From Glycocaulis profundi (GTDB taxonomy: Bacteria > Pseudomonadota > Alphaproteobacteria > Caulobacterales > Maricaulaceae), in NCBI GenBank assembly GCA_007050995.1, contig VJOU01000014.1, forward strand, positions 47,461-111,460: a DNA stretch of 64,000 nt, given 5' to 3'. Shown here piece by piece: positions 26,504-35,104 of the stretch (the first letter of the stretch is position 1; every line of letters begins with the position of its first letter). A program made the position numbers and the translations under genes. Below the pieces are notes generated by a model. That model was given only the letters and a program-made list of their open reading frames with translations. It was not told the origin of the DNA and made no database searches.

Positions 26504-28024
26504 ATGACCCATCTGACGATGGCCGCAGCCGCGGCCGCGATTCTGGCTGCCACCGCCGCGTCGGCGCTCGCCCAGCCTCGCCCCGCCGACATTCCGCCGC
26601 TCAGCGATGAGCCCGCCGAATGGGCGGTCGAGGGGGCGGACATCATCGCCTTCCCCGGCGCGGAAGGCTTCGGACGGTTCTCGAAAGGCGGCCGCGGGGG
26701 CGAGGTCTTCAAGGTGACCACGCTGGATGATTCCGGTCCGGGCTCCCTGCGCGAGGCGGTCGAGGCCGACGGCCCGCGCATCGTGATTTTCGAGGTGGAC
26801 GGGGTGATCCGGCTGGAAAGCCCGCTGGTGATCACGAACGACCACATCACCATCGCGGGGCACAGCGCGCCGGGCGAGGGCATCACCCTGCGCGACTACG
26901 ACCTGACCGTGAACGCCAACCACGTCATCATTCGCCACATCCGCTCGCGCATCGGCAACGAGGCGGGCCATGAAGACGATTCCATCTCCATCCGCGGCGG
27001 TCAGCACATCATCGTGGACCATGTCTCCGCGAGCTGGGCCATCGACGAGGGCCTGTCGGTCTCCCAGAGCTACACGCCCGGCTCCGGCGCCAGGCATCTG
27101 TCGGACGTCACCATCCAGTGGTCGATCATTTCCGAGGGGCTGTACGAGGCGGGCCATGAGAAGGGCGACCGCGCCTATGGCTCTCTGGTCCGCGGCAGCC
27201 ACGGCGCGCGCTATTCCTGGCTGAACAATCTGTGGGCCCACAATCACTCGCGCATGCCCCGGGTGGGCAATTACGCGACGCCCTACGAGGATCCCGAAGG
27301 CATCCTGTTCGATTTCCGCAACAACGTCTTCTACAACTGGGGCCACGGCGCGGAGACCGATTTCTGGAACTGGACGCCCGCGCGCGACACCTTCGACTAT
27401 TCCGCCGCGCAGGGCTTGGTCAGCGACCAGCTCTACGGCCGCGAGGGCTTCGACTACCACATGGCCGCGGGCACCGATCTCGATCCGGCCTCGGTGGCCC
27501 GGTACAATTTCGTCAACAACGCGTATGTGCAGGGTCCGGCCACGCTCGGCCCGGTCATCTTCTACATGCGCAACGTCACCGGCCGCGCCTTCTTCGAGGG
27601 CAACACCATGGACGGCGAGGCGCGCGACCAGATGGAGATGCTGCGCTCGGCCGCGCCCGACCGGACCTGGGTGACCGAAGCCTTCGACGTGGGCGACGTT
27701 GAAACCGTCTCCGCCGAAGAAGCCTATGAGCGCGTGCTGGAACGCGCGGGCGCGTCCTTCCGCCGCGACGCCATCGACGCCCGGGTGGTCGGCGAGGTCC
27801 GCGACGGCACGGGCGTCATTCCCGACGACGCCATGGACGTGGGCGGCTGGGTCGAGCACGCGGGCGGCGAACCCCGCGCGGACTCCAACGGCGACGGAAT
27901 CCCTGACGACTGGCTGTCGGCCAACGGGTTCGACCCTGAAGGCCCCTCGGTGGCCCATGAGGTCGGGGAGACCGGCTGGACGGTCATCGAAGAATGGCTA
28001 AACAGTCTGGCCGAACCCCGTTAA
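26504..28024 (+). CDS. Exported pectate lyase (PL1-type, beta-helix)
   Basis: A 506-residue polysaccharide lyase with a signal peptide ending ASALAQ. FPGAEGFGRFSKGGRGGEV, TTLDDSGPGSLREAVEA, VDHVSASWAIDEGLS, WSIISEGL and RVGNYATPY are the typical blocks of single-stranded right-handed beta-helix pectate lyases, which cleave polygalacturonate by beta-elimination to unsaturated oligomers. A short C-terminal segment, DSNGDGIPDDWL, is a calcium-binding-like loop. ATG at 26504 has a strong GGGAGGA. Only 10 bases separate it from the TRAP genes, so lyase and transporter are probably one transcript. The upstream site A suggests control by the LacI-type regulator. Confidence 0.93.
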   Translation: MTHLTMAAAAAAILAATAASALAQPRPADIPPLSDEPAEWAVEGADIIAFPGAEGFGRFSKGGRGGEVFKVTTLDDSGPGSLREAVEADGPRIVIFEVDGVIRLESPLVITNDHITIAGHSAPGEGITLRDYDLTVNANHVIIRHIRSRIGNEAGHEDDSISIRGGQHIIVDHVSASWAIDEGLSVSQSYTPGSGARHLSDVTIQWSIISEGLYEAGHEKGDRAYGSLVRGSHGARYSWLNNLWAHNHSRMPRVGNYATPYEDPEGILFDFRNNVFYNWGHGAETDFWNWTPARDTFDYSAAQGLVSDQLYGREGFDYHMAAGTDLDPASVARYNFVNNAYVQGPATLGPVIFYMRNVTGRAFFEGNTMDGEARDQMEMLRSAAPDRTWVTEAFDVGDVETVSAEEAYERVLERAGASFRRDAIDARVVGEVRDGTGVIPDDAMDVGGWVEHAGGEPRADSNGDGIPDDWLSANGFDPEGPSVAHEVGETGWTVIEEWLNSLAEPR

Positions 28025-28034
28025 GGTCTGAGTT

Positions 28035-29033
28035 ATGACCTTGTTCAACCCCTCTCTCAGCCGCCGCGCCCTGCTCGCGGGGGGCGGCGCGCTGGCCCTG
28101 GCCGGTTGCGGCGAGCGCCAGCGGCCCTTCTTCTCAGCAGAAGCGCATCCGGGCGACTACCCAACGACGCTCGCGGTGGAGGCGATGGGCCGGATGCTGG
28201 CAGAGCGCTCGGACGGGCGGCTGGCCATCCGCATCTACTCGGGCGGCCAACTCGGCGGGGAGCGGGACACGCTCGAACTGACCATGTTCGGCGGCATCGA
28301 CATGAACCGCGTGAACCTGGCGCCGCTCAATTCGTTCGCGCCGGACACCGCGCTTCTGTCCCTGCCCTTCCTGTTCCGCTCGGTCGCGCATTCGCGCCGG
28401 GCCATGGACGGCGCCCCGGGCGAGGCGATCCTGGAGAGCCTGACGCCCCACGGGCTGATCGGGCTGTGCTTTTACGATTCAGGCGAGCGCAGCTTCTACA
28501 CGACGCGGCGGCCCATAGAGACGCCCGCGGACATGCGGGGCCTGAAAATCCGGGTGCAAAACTCAGACCTTTACGTGTCTCTGGTGGAGGGACTGGGGGG
28601 CAACGCCACGCCCATGGATTATGGCGAGGTCTATCAGGGCCTGATGCAGGGCGTGATCGACGGGGCGGAGAACAACTGGCCGTCCTATGAATCAAGCCGG
28701 CATTTCGAGGCCGCGCGGTATTTCTCGCTGACCAACCACGTCATGGCGCCCGAAGTGCTGGTGATGAGCGCGCGGACCTGGGCCGGGATCGGCGAGGCCG
28801 ACCGCGCCCTGATCCGCGAGTGCGCGCGCGACTCCGTGCCGATCATGCGCGAGATCTGGGACGCCCGCGTGGAGGCCTCCCGCGAGCGGGTGATCGCGGC
28901 GGGCGTGCAGGTCAACGAGATCGAGGACCTTGAGCCGTTCGCGGACATGATGCGCCCGGTGTGGGACCGCTTCGTGCGGACCGATCATCAGAGGGACCTT
29001 CTGGCGCAGATCGAACAGATGGCGGGGGAATGA
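28035..29033 (+). CDS. TRAP transporter substrate-binding lipoprotein (DctP type)
   Basis: A 332-residue DctP-family binding protein. The leader reads SRRALLAGGGALALAGC, which carries both a twin-arginine motif and a lipobox, so it may be exported folded and then lipid-anchored. The mature part has IRIYSGGQLGGERDTLEL, PFLFRS, PADMRGLKIRVQNSDLY with the Arg that pairs with a substrate carboxylate, and VIDGAENNWPSY. The context with a pectate lyase and uronate catabolism points to galacturonate or a short oligogalacturonide as ligand. That is inferred from position. Confidence 0.92.
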   Translation: MTLFNPSLSRRALLAGGGALALAGCGERQRPFFSAEAHPGDYPTTLAVEAMGRMLAERSDGRLAIRIYSGGQLGGERDTLELTMFGGIDMNRVNLAPLNSFAPDTALLSLPFLFRSVAHSRRAMDGAPGEAILESLTPHGLIGLCFYDSGERSFYTTRRPIETPADMRGLKIRVQNSDLYVSLVEGLGGNATPMDYGEVYQGLMQGVIDGAENNWPSYESSRHFEAARYFSLTNHVMAPEVLVMSARTWAGIGEADRALIRECARDSVPIMREIWDARVEASRERVIAAGVQVNEIEDLEPFADMMRPVWDRFVRTDHQRDLLAQIEQMAGE

Positions 29034-29536
29034 TGCTCAAGACGCTCGAGACGATCACGCGCTGGTTTTCGCGCGCGCTGATGCTGGCCGGGGCGCTGGG
29101 CCTTGTGGCCATGACCGCGGCCATCGGCTGGCAGGTGTTCGGCCGTTACGTCCTCAACGCCAGCCCCGCCTGGACCGAACAGTCCGCGCTGGTGCTGATG
29201 GTCTGGTTCGCCATGTTCTCCGCCGCGGCGGGGGTGCATCAGGGCTTCCACATCCGCATCGGGGTGCTGGTGGAGATGGCCCCGCGCCGGATCCGGCTGG
29301 TCTGCCGGGCCGTCGCGCTTGTGGTCATCATCGCCTGTTCGCTTGCGCTGACGGTGTGGGGCGCGGAGCTGGTGGCGCGCACCTGGAGCCACACCATCCC
29401 CACGCTGGGCCTGCCGCGGGGGGTGGCCTACCTGCCCCTGCCCGCCTCGGGCGCGCTGATGGTGCTGTTCGCGCTGGAGCGGCTGGCCGAGCTGGCCGCG
29501 GGCCATGAGCGCGAACGCATGGAAGGAGCGGTCTGA
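29033..29536 (+). CDS. TRAP transporter small membrane subunit (DctQ type)
   Basis: About 168 residues with four predicted membrane spans: LMLAGALGLVAMTAAIGWQV, LVLMVWFAMFSAAAGV, AVALVVIIACSLALTVWG and LPASGALMVLFAL. The motif GRYVLNASPAWTEQ between the first two is the signature of DctQ subunits, and HQGFHIRIGVL follows. It starts by overlapping the end of the binding-protein gene (ATGs at 29030 and 29033 both possible, GGGGGA upstream). It stops on the start codon of the large subunit, so the three are translationally coupled. Confidence 0.92.
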   Translation: MLKTLETITRWFSRALMLAGALGLVAMTAAIGWQVFGRYVLNASPAWTEQSALVLMVWFAMFSAAAGVHQGFHIRIGVLVEMAPRRIRLVCRAVALVVIIACSLALTVWGAELVARTWSHTIPTLGLPRGVAYLPLPASGALMVLFALERLAELAAGHERERMEGAV

Positions 29537-30822
29537 TGGAGCTGGCCATCCTTCTGGGCGCGCTGGTCCTGTTTCTGGCCATCGGCGTGCCGGTCGCCTT
29601 CGCGCTTCTGGGCGCGACGCTGCTGGCCTTCTTCATCCTCGACATTCCCGCCATGGTCGCGATCCAGCGGGTGGCGTCGGGCATGAGCGTGTTCTCGCTC
29701 ATGGCGATCCCCTTCTTCATCTTCGCGGGCGAGCTGATGCATCGCGCGCGCATCGCCGAGCGGATCGTGCACATCGCCGAGGCCGCCTTCGGGCGCGCGA
29801 GGGGCGGGCTGGGCCAGGTCGACGTGGGCGCATCCATGCTGTTCGGCGCGGTCTCGGGTTCGGCGGTCGCCAGCGTCTCGGCGCTGGGCTCCACCCTGAT
29901 GCCGATGATGAAGAAGCGCGGCTACGATCCCGACTACGCGGTCAACGTCACCTCCACCGCCTCTGTGGTGGGCCTGCTGATCCCGCCCTCTCACAACATG
30001 ATCATCTACGCGGCGGCCGCCGGGGTGGGCGTGTCCATCGGCGAGCTGTTCGTGGCGGGCATCATCCCCGGCATCGTGACGGGCGGCATGCTGATGCTGG
30101 CGGCCTGGCTGGTCGCGGTGAAACGCGGCTACCCCAAAGGCAGCTTCCCCGGCTGGCCCGCCTTCCTGAAAGCCTTCATCGAAGCCTTCCCCGGCCTGAT
30201 GACGGCGGTGATCATCGTCGGGGGCATACTGGGCGGCTTCTTCACCGCCACCGAAAGCTCGGCCATCGCGGTGATCTACACCATCATCGTGGGCGCGGTG
30301 GTCTACCGCTCGCTGAACTTCAAGGCCTTCATGGAGGCCACGCTGGCCGCGGTGCGCACCACAGGGATGGTGCTGTTCATCATCGGCGCGGCGTCCGCCT
30401 TCGGCTGGATACTGGCCATCCTCGAGACGCCGGGCCAGCTGGCGGGCATGATCACCGCGATCACCGACAATCCGATCCTGATCCTGCTGATCATCAACCT
30501 GATCCTGCTGGCGCTGGGCACCTTCATGGACATGTCCCCGCTGATCGTGATCACCACGCCGATCTTCCTGCCCATGGCGGTCGAGCTGGGCATCGACCCG
30601 GTCCATTTCGGCATCATCATGATGCTCAATCTGGGCATCGGGCTGGTCACCCCGCCGGTGGGCTCGGTGCTGTTCGTGGGCGCGGCGGTGGGCGGCATGA
30701 AGATGGAGGACACCGTCAAGACCATCTGGCCGTTCTACGGCGCGCTGATCGTCGCGCTGTTCATGATCACCTACCTGCCCTTCCTGTCGATGGGACTGGT
30801 GGAGCTCATGCGCGGGGGCTGA
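29536..30822 (+). CDS. TRAP transporter large permease (DctM type)
   Basis: A 428-residue integral membrane protein with many hydrophobic spans, typical of DctM. It shows IPFFIFAGELMHRA, LFGAVSGSAVASVSALGS, SVVGLLIPPSHNMIIYA, GGFFTATESSAIAV and MLNLGIGLVTPPVGSVLF, all conserved DctM regions. It moves substrate across the inner membrane with a sodium gradient. Its ATG overlaps the stop of the small subunit. A strong terminator follows 30 bases downstream, closing the lyase-TRAP operon. Confidence 0.95.
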   Translation: MELAILLGALVLFLAIGVPVAFALLGATLLAFFILDIPAMVAIQRVASGMSVFSLMAIPFFIFAGELMHRARIAERIVHIAEAAFGRARGGLGQVDVGASMLFGAVSGSAVASVSALGSTLMPMMKKRGYDPDYAVNVTSTASVVGLLIPPSHNMIIYAAAAGVGVSIGELFVAGIIPGIVTGGMLMLAAWLVAVKRGYPKGSFPGWPAFLKAFIEAFPGLMTAVIIVGGILGGFFTATESSAIAVIYTIIVGAVVYRSLNFKAFMEATLAAVRTTGMVLFIIGAASAFGWILAILETPGQLAGMITAITDNPILILLIINLILLALGTFMDMSPLIVITTPIFLPMAVELGIDPVHFGIIMMLNLGIGLVTPPVGSVLFVGAAVGGMKMEDTVKTIWPFYGALIVALFMITYLPFLSMGLVELMRGG

Positions 30823-30851
30823 TCTCCTCCCTCGGCTCTCCGCGCAAGGCG

Positions 30852-30880
30852 AAGGGGCGTCCCGCCGGGACGCCCCTTTT
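30852..30880 (+). terminator. Rho-independent terminator of the pectate lyase-TRAP operon
   Basis: AAGGGGCGTCCC (30852-30863) pairs perfectly with GGGACGCCCCTT (30867-30878) around a 3-base loop, and TTTT runs from 30877 to 30880. It lies between the convergent DctM and mgsA genes. Confidence 0.9.
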
Positions 30881-30895
30881 CGCGTCCGGCGGCGC

Positions 30896-31261
30896 TCAGG
30901 CGCGCGCGATGATCGCTTCGGCGGTGGCCCGGTTCACCGCGAAGGGGATGTCGTAAAGCGTCGCGATCCGCACCAGCGCCTTCACGTCCACGTCGTGGGG
31001 CTGGGGCGCCATGGGATCGATGAAGAAGACCAGCGCGTCCAGTCCGCCCTCCGCGATCAGGGCGCCCAGCTGCTGGTCCCCGCCCAGCGGGCCGCTCTTG
31101 AGCGCGGTCAGGTCCAGCTCGGGGAAGGCGGCCTTCAGCCGCCCGCCCGTCGTGCCGGTCGCATAGAGTTTCAGCGTGGCCAGCCGGTTCGCATGCGCGC
31201 CCGCCCAGTCGAGCAGATCGTCCTTGCGCCCGTCATGGGCGACCAGCCCCAGCGTCTTCAT
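30896..31261 (-). CDS. mgsA: Methylglyoxal synthase
   Basis: Converts dihydroxyacetone phosphate to methylglyoxal, bypassing lower glycolysis when triose phosphate piles up. It is 121 residues. [39 protein letters not shown] with the catalytic Asp, and [18 protein letters not shown] with the second Asp are all present. The start at 31261 with GGGAG is preferred to a start at 31279. It sits inside the uronate locus. KDPG cleavage yields pyruvate and glyceraldehyde-3-phosphate, so a triose-phosphate overflow role there is plausible but unproven. Confidence 0.93.
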   Translation of the reverse strand: MKTLGLVAHDGRKDDLLDWAGAHANRLATLKLYATGTTGGRLKAAFPELDLTALKSGPLGGDQQLGALIAEGGLDALVFFIDPMAPQPHDVDVKALVRIATLYDIPFAVNRATAEAIIARA

Positions 31262-31281
31262 CAGCGGCTCTCCCTTCACGG

Positions 31282-31318
31282 ATAAAAAATGCCCGGAGCC
31301 GGGGTGCGGCTCCGGGCA
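31282..31318 (-). terminator. Rho-independent terminator of the TonB-dependent receptor gene
   Basis: On the minus strand, GCCCGGAGCC (31309-31318) pairs perfectly with GGCTCCGGGC (31291-31300) around an 8-base loop and is followed by ATTTTTTATC. It lies 28 bases after the receptor stop and before mgsA. Confidence 0.88.
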
Positions 31319-31345
31319 GTGGGCCCAACACCTCTTCAGATACGG

Positions 31346-34087
31346 TCAGTACCTGAAGCGGATGCCGAAGAGGAATTCGCGGCCGGTATGGTGATAGACC
31401 GACACCCGGTTCGCGCTGTCCACGTACTGATCGACGAATTCGTCGGTCAGGTTGATGGCGTCGAAGGTGAGCGAGACCTGGTCGGTCAGCGCGTAGCGCA
31501 CGGCGGCGTCGACGTTCAGGCTCGAATTGCGGCCCTCCTCGTCATTGCCGTCCCGGCCGGGGAAGTTGGTCAGGAACTTCTCGCGGCCGTTCAGCGAGAC
31601 CCGCGCGCTCAGGCGCTCGTCCTCATAGTAGAGCGTGGTGTTGTAGGAGTGACGCGACAGGCCCGTGAGCTGATTGGTCCCCGGCGCGCCGTAATCGACC
31701 TCGGAGTCCACGTAGGTGTAGTTCAGCACCGCGCCGAACCGGTCGAAGGGCGCGGGCAGGAAGGTGAACGGGCGCAGATACTGCAGCTCCAGCCCGTGCA
31801 GGTCGCCGCCCTCGCCGTTGACGTTGCGGGTGACCTCCACCAGCGGATCGATGCCCGCCGACAGGTCGCCCGCCAGCGGCGAGCCTGCCTGGACCGCCGA
31901 GGCGGGCAGGCCGGTCTGACTGAACGGCACGGTGTCGGTGGCCCGGGCCACGAAGGACTCGATCTGCTTGTAGAACAGCGCCGCGGCGAACACCGACTCG
32001 TCGTCGAAATACCACTCGAAGCTGGCGTCGAAATTATTGGCCCGGAACGGGTCGAGGAAGGGGTTGCCGTAGCTGACGGTGTAGTTGAAGCCGCTGACCG
32101 AGCCGCCCGGCGTCAGATTGCCCAGGGCGGGACGGGACATGACCTTGGAGGCGCCGAAGCGCAGCACGGTGTTGTCGGTCAGGTCGAAGGCCACGTTCAG
32201 CGAGGGCAGGGTGTCGTCATAGGTGTTGGTCACCGAGACGGTCTCGCCCGAGATGATGCCGGTGGAGGTGGTTTCGGTCTCCACGTAGCGCACGCCCACG
32301 TCGCCGCGCACCGGCACGCCCGCGAACTCGCTGGCGAAGGCGAGCTGGGCGAAGCCCCCGCGGTTCTCCTCCGAGACGTTGCGGATCTCGGCGCTCTGCG
32401 GGTTGAGCGGCAGATTGTACAGATCGACCATTCGGGCGACGGCGGCGATGTCGGGAATGGCCCAGCTCGTCGCGTTGCCCGAGGGCATGCCCAGATTGCG
32501 GCCGAAGCCGGTGACTTGGGTGGACATGGCCGCGGTCGCGGGCGCCCATTCGGCCGGGGTCAGCTGGCGGTCGCGCCGGCCTTCGGTGGAGTCGAACTCG
32601 TAGCGCTTGAAGTTCACGCCGCCGCGCAGCGTGAAGACCGAAGTCAGGTCGAACTCGCCGTTGAACTGGGCGGTCTCGTAGGTGTTGGTCACCGAGTTGG
32701 GGCGGTCGCGGTATTCGGTGAACAGGAAGTTCGACGGGTCGTTGATGTCGAAGCCCCAGTCGATGGCCGGGGTGCGCGAATTGCCCCGGTAGTCATACGA
32801 GAACCCGTCCGCGTCGAAATTGGTGAACAGGATCGTGGTCTGGACCGGGTTGTCGTACTTCGATTCCGAATAGCCCAGCAGGCCGTCCACGCGGAAGCGG
32901 TCCGAGAAATCGTGGGTGAAGCTCAGGGAGATCTGGTTGAACTCGGTCTCGATCTCGTCGTAGCGGTGCTCGGAATAGATGTCGTTGTTGTCGAAGACGC
33001 CATAGACCAGAGAGTTGTTGGAATCGATCGCGTAGTCGCGCACGACCTGATTGGGCTTGCCGATCAGCTCGGGGATCGCGCTGGCGCCGCGCGAGAAGGA
33101 GAAGTTCTCGATGAACTGTTCCGACCGCGTGGCCTCGAAGCGCGAGGTCAGGCCCTCCAGCGTGATCTCGGTGGCGCCGGTGGGGCGGAACTGCAGCGCG
33201 CCGGTGAAGCCCAGCCGCTCCTGCTCATGGACCAGCCGGCCATAGCGCGGGATGCGCGGATGGAAGGCGTTGTTGACCGCGTCGGTCTCCGCCTGGCTGG
33301 TGCAGGGCAGGCAGTCGCCGAAGCTGTTCGCGGCACCCCAGCGGACCGTGGAATGGCCTTCTTCGAGCAGCTGGCGGTTGGAATAGGCCACCGAGAACAG
33401 CCAGCCGAACCGGCCGTCGGAGGTCTGGTCGGAGATCAGGCCGGCCAGGCGCGGGCTGAATTCCTCGGACAGGTCGTTGTAGCCGACCTGCGCGGAGCCC
33501 GCGAGGGTGAAGCCGCGATAGTCGAAAGGCCTGGAAGTCCTCAGATCGACGGTCGCGCCGAGCGAGCCCTCGTCCACTTCGGCGGCCTGGGTCTTGCGGA
33601 TGATGACCGACTGGAAGAGCTCGGACGCGAAGGTGTTGAAGTCGAACGAACGCGAGCGGTTCGCGCCGCCCGAGGAGTCGCTCGCCCCCGTGGTGGACAG
33701 CGCCTCCATGCCGTTGATGCGGACCCGGGTGAAGGTGGGGTTCAGGCCCCGCACGGTGATCTGGCGGCCCTCGCCGGCGTCCCGCTCGATGGCCACGCCC
33801 GGCAGGCGCTGGATCGCTTCGGCCAGATTCAGATCGGGGAAATCGGCGATGTCGTCGGAGACGATCGCGTCGACCACGCCGGTCTCGTTGCGTTTGGTGT
33901 CCACCGCGGCCTGCAGGCTCGCGCGGAAGCCGGTGACCGTGATCACCTCGGTGGGCTGCTCGGCGGCGGGCTCTTGGGCGTGCGTGGACGTGGCGGAAAC
34001 GGACAGAGCGGCGGCGAGGACGAGGCCGGCCGCGGACGCGCCAGCCATGAGGCGCCGCCGACGCGGCGCCGTGAACTGATGGGACAT
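31346..34087 (-). CDS. TonB-dependent outer-membrane receptor
   Basis: A 913-residue TonB-dependent receptor. After a signal peptide ending SATSTHAQ comes a TonB-box-like EVITVTGFRASLQAA, then the plug domain (DLNLAEAIQRLPGVAIERDAGEG, ITVRGLNPTFTRVRINGMEA) and a large barrel ending in REFLFGIRFRY with the C-terminal aromatic. This GFRASLQ class is common in Caulobacter-type bacteria and xanthomonads and often imports sugars or oligosaccharides. The locus suggests oligogalacturonides. ATG at 34087 has GGGAGGAGG upstream. Two operator-like sites lie 78 and 179 bases upstream. A terminator follows. Confidence 0.93.
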   Translation of the reverse strand: MSHQFTAPRRRRLMAGASAAGLVLAAALSVSATSTHAQEPAAEQPTEVITVTGFRASLQAAVDTKRNETGVVDAIVSDDIADFPDLNLAEAIQRLPGVAIERDAGEGRQITVRGLNPTFTRVRINGMEALSTTGASDSSGGANRSRSFDFNTFASELFQSVIIRKTQAAEVDEGSLGATVDLRTSRPFDYRGFTLAGSAQVGYNDLSEEFSPRLAGLISDQTSDGRFGWLFSVAYSNRQLLEEGHSTVRWGAANSFGDCLPCTSQAETDAVNNAFHPRIPRYGRLVHEQERLGFTGALQFRPTGATEITLEGLTSRFEATRSEQFIENFSFSRGASAIPELIGKPNQVVRDYAIDSNNSLVYGVFDNNDIYSEHRYDEIETEFNQISLSFTHDFSDRFRVDGLLGYSESKYDNPVQTTILFTNFDADGFSYDYRGNSRTPAIDWGFDINDPSNFLFTEYRDRPNSVTNTYETAQFNGEFDLTSVFTLRGGVNFKRYEFDSTEGRRDRQLTPAEWAPATAAMSTQVTGFGRNLGMPSGNATSWAIPDIAAVARMVDLYNLPLNPQSAEIRNVSEENRGGFAQLAFASEFAGVPVRGDVGVRYVETETTSTGIISGETVSVTNTYDDTLPSLNVAFDLTDNTVLRFGASKVMSRPALGNLTPGGSVSGFNYTVSYGNPFLDPFRANNFDASFEWYFDDESVFAAALFYKQIESFVARATDTVPFSQTGLPASAVQAGSPLAGDLSAGIDPLVEVTRNVNGEGGDLHGLELQYLRPFTFLPAPFDRFGAVLNYTYVDSEVDYGAPGTNQLTGLSRHSYNTTLYYEDERLSARVSLNGREKFLTNFPGRDGNDEEGRNSSLNVDAAVRYALTDQVSLTFDAINLTDEFVDQYVDSANRVSVYHHTGREFLFGIRFRY

Positions 34088-34164
34088 TTTCCCTCCTCCC
34101 TGAGCGGTTCTTGATTGAACCGTCATGTTTCAGTCTTGCAAGGCGCGGCGCGCGGCCGGACCTC

Positions 34165-34179
34165 TGACACCGGTGGCAA
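34165..34179 (+). promoter_or_regulatory. LacI-type operator variant, site D (TonB receptor)
   Basis: TGACACCGGTGGCAA matches the common operator TGACACCGGTTACCA at 12 of 15 positions and keeps the TGACACCGGT core. It lies 78 bases upstream of the receptor ATG. Confidence 0.55.
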
Positions 34180-34265
34180 TTTTTCTTCCCGATGTCTCCC
34201 GCCCGTCATCCGGGGCGGTGAACCGGTCCTGCCACTCATGGTGCGAGCGTTATGATGCCTCGAAT

Positions 34266-34280
34266 TGACACCGGTAGCAA
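34266..34280 (+). promoter_or_regulatory. LacI-type operator variant, site E (TonB receptor)
   Basis: TGACACCGGTAGCAA shares the TGACACCGGT core with the other sites and differs from site D at only one position. It lies 101 bases from site D, a spacing that would allow a repressor loop in the 249-base gap between kduD and the receptor gene. Confidence 0.55.
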
Positions 34281-34336
34281 TCGGTCAAGGCGAGAAAATG
34301 CGACATTTCGATTAAACCTCGGCAATGATTGGAGGT

Positions 34337-35092
34337 TCAGCGCGCCAGCCAGCCCCCGTCCACCGCCAAGGTGGTGCCGTGGACATAGGCCGAGGCGTCA
34401 GAGGCGAGGAAGACCGCCGCGCCGCCCAGATCCTTCGGATCGCCCCAGCGCCCGGCCGGAATCCGGCCCAGTATCTCCGCGTTGCGGCTCTCGTCGGCCC
34501 GCAGCGCTTCGGTGTTGTTGGTGGCGAAATAGCCCGGCGCGATGGCGTTCACGTTGATGCCCTTGGACGCCCACTCGTTGGCCAGCAGCTTGGTCAGCCC
34601 CGCCACGCCGCTTTTCGAGCTGGTGTAGGAGGCCACCCGGATTCCGCCCTGGAAGGACAGCATCGAGGCGATGTTGATGATCCTGCCGCGCCCGGCCGCC
34701 ACCATGCGCTTCGCGGCGGCCTGGGACAGGAAGAAGACCGACTTGATGTTGACCGTCATCACGTCGTCCCAGTCGGACTCGGTGAAGTCCAGCGCGTCAT
34801 TGCGACGGATGATCCCCGCGTTGTTGACCAGGATGTCGATGCCGCCCAGCGCGGAGACCGTCTCCTCGACTACCCGCTCCACGCAGGACGGGTCGGAGAA
34901 ATCGGCTTTGATTTCGGCGAAGCGGCGGCCCGCGGCCTCGACCATCCGCCCGGTGTCGGCCGCGCTGGAGCGGCCCGCCACGGCCACGTCCGCGCCCGCC
35001 TCGGCCAGCGCCACGGCGATGCCTTGGCCCAGCCCGGTGTTGCCGCCGGTGACCAGCGCTTTTCTGCCGGTGAGATCGAACGGATGGGTCAT
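34337..35092 (-). CDS. kduD: 2-dehydro-3-deoxy-D-gluconate 5-dehydrogenase (2-deoxy-D-gluconate 3-dehydrogenase)
   Basis: Reduces 2,5-diketo-3-deoxygluconate from KduI to 2-keto-3-deoxygluconate (KDG). A classical short-chain dehydrogenase of 251 residues: TGGNTGLGQGIA, NNAGIIRRNDALDFTESDW, catalytic Ser in NIASMLSFQGGI, and Tyr-x3-Lys in SYTSSKSG. LLANEWASKGINVNAIAPGYFATNNTEALR and RIPAGRWGDP are specific to KduD. It begins 12 bases after kduI and is the last gene of the uxaC-kduI-kduD operon. Confidence 0.95.
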   Translation of the reverse strand: MTHPFDLTGRKALVTGGNTGLGQGIAVALAEAGADVAVAGRSSAADTGRMVEAAGRRFAEIKADFSDPSCVERVVEETVSALGGIDILVNNAGIIRRNDALDFTESDWDDVMTVNIKSVFFLSQAAAKRMVAAGRGRIINIASMLSFQGGIRVASYTSSKSGVAGLTKLLANEWASKGINVNAIAPGYFATNNTEALRADESRNAEILGRIPAGRWGDPKDLGGAAVFLASDASAYVHGTTLAVDGGWLAR

Positions 35093-35104
35093 TGCTTGGA
35101 TTTC

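Noticed and set aside
31289..34114. 941-residue open frame on the plus strand opposite the TonB receptor
   Set aside because: The receptor on the minus strand has a signal peptide, plug and barrel motifs and a ribosome binding site. The plus frame is Val/Gly/Arg-rich without motifs.
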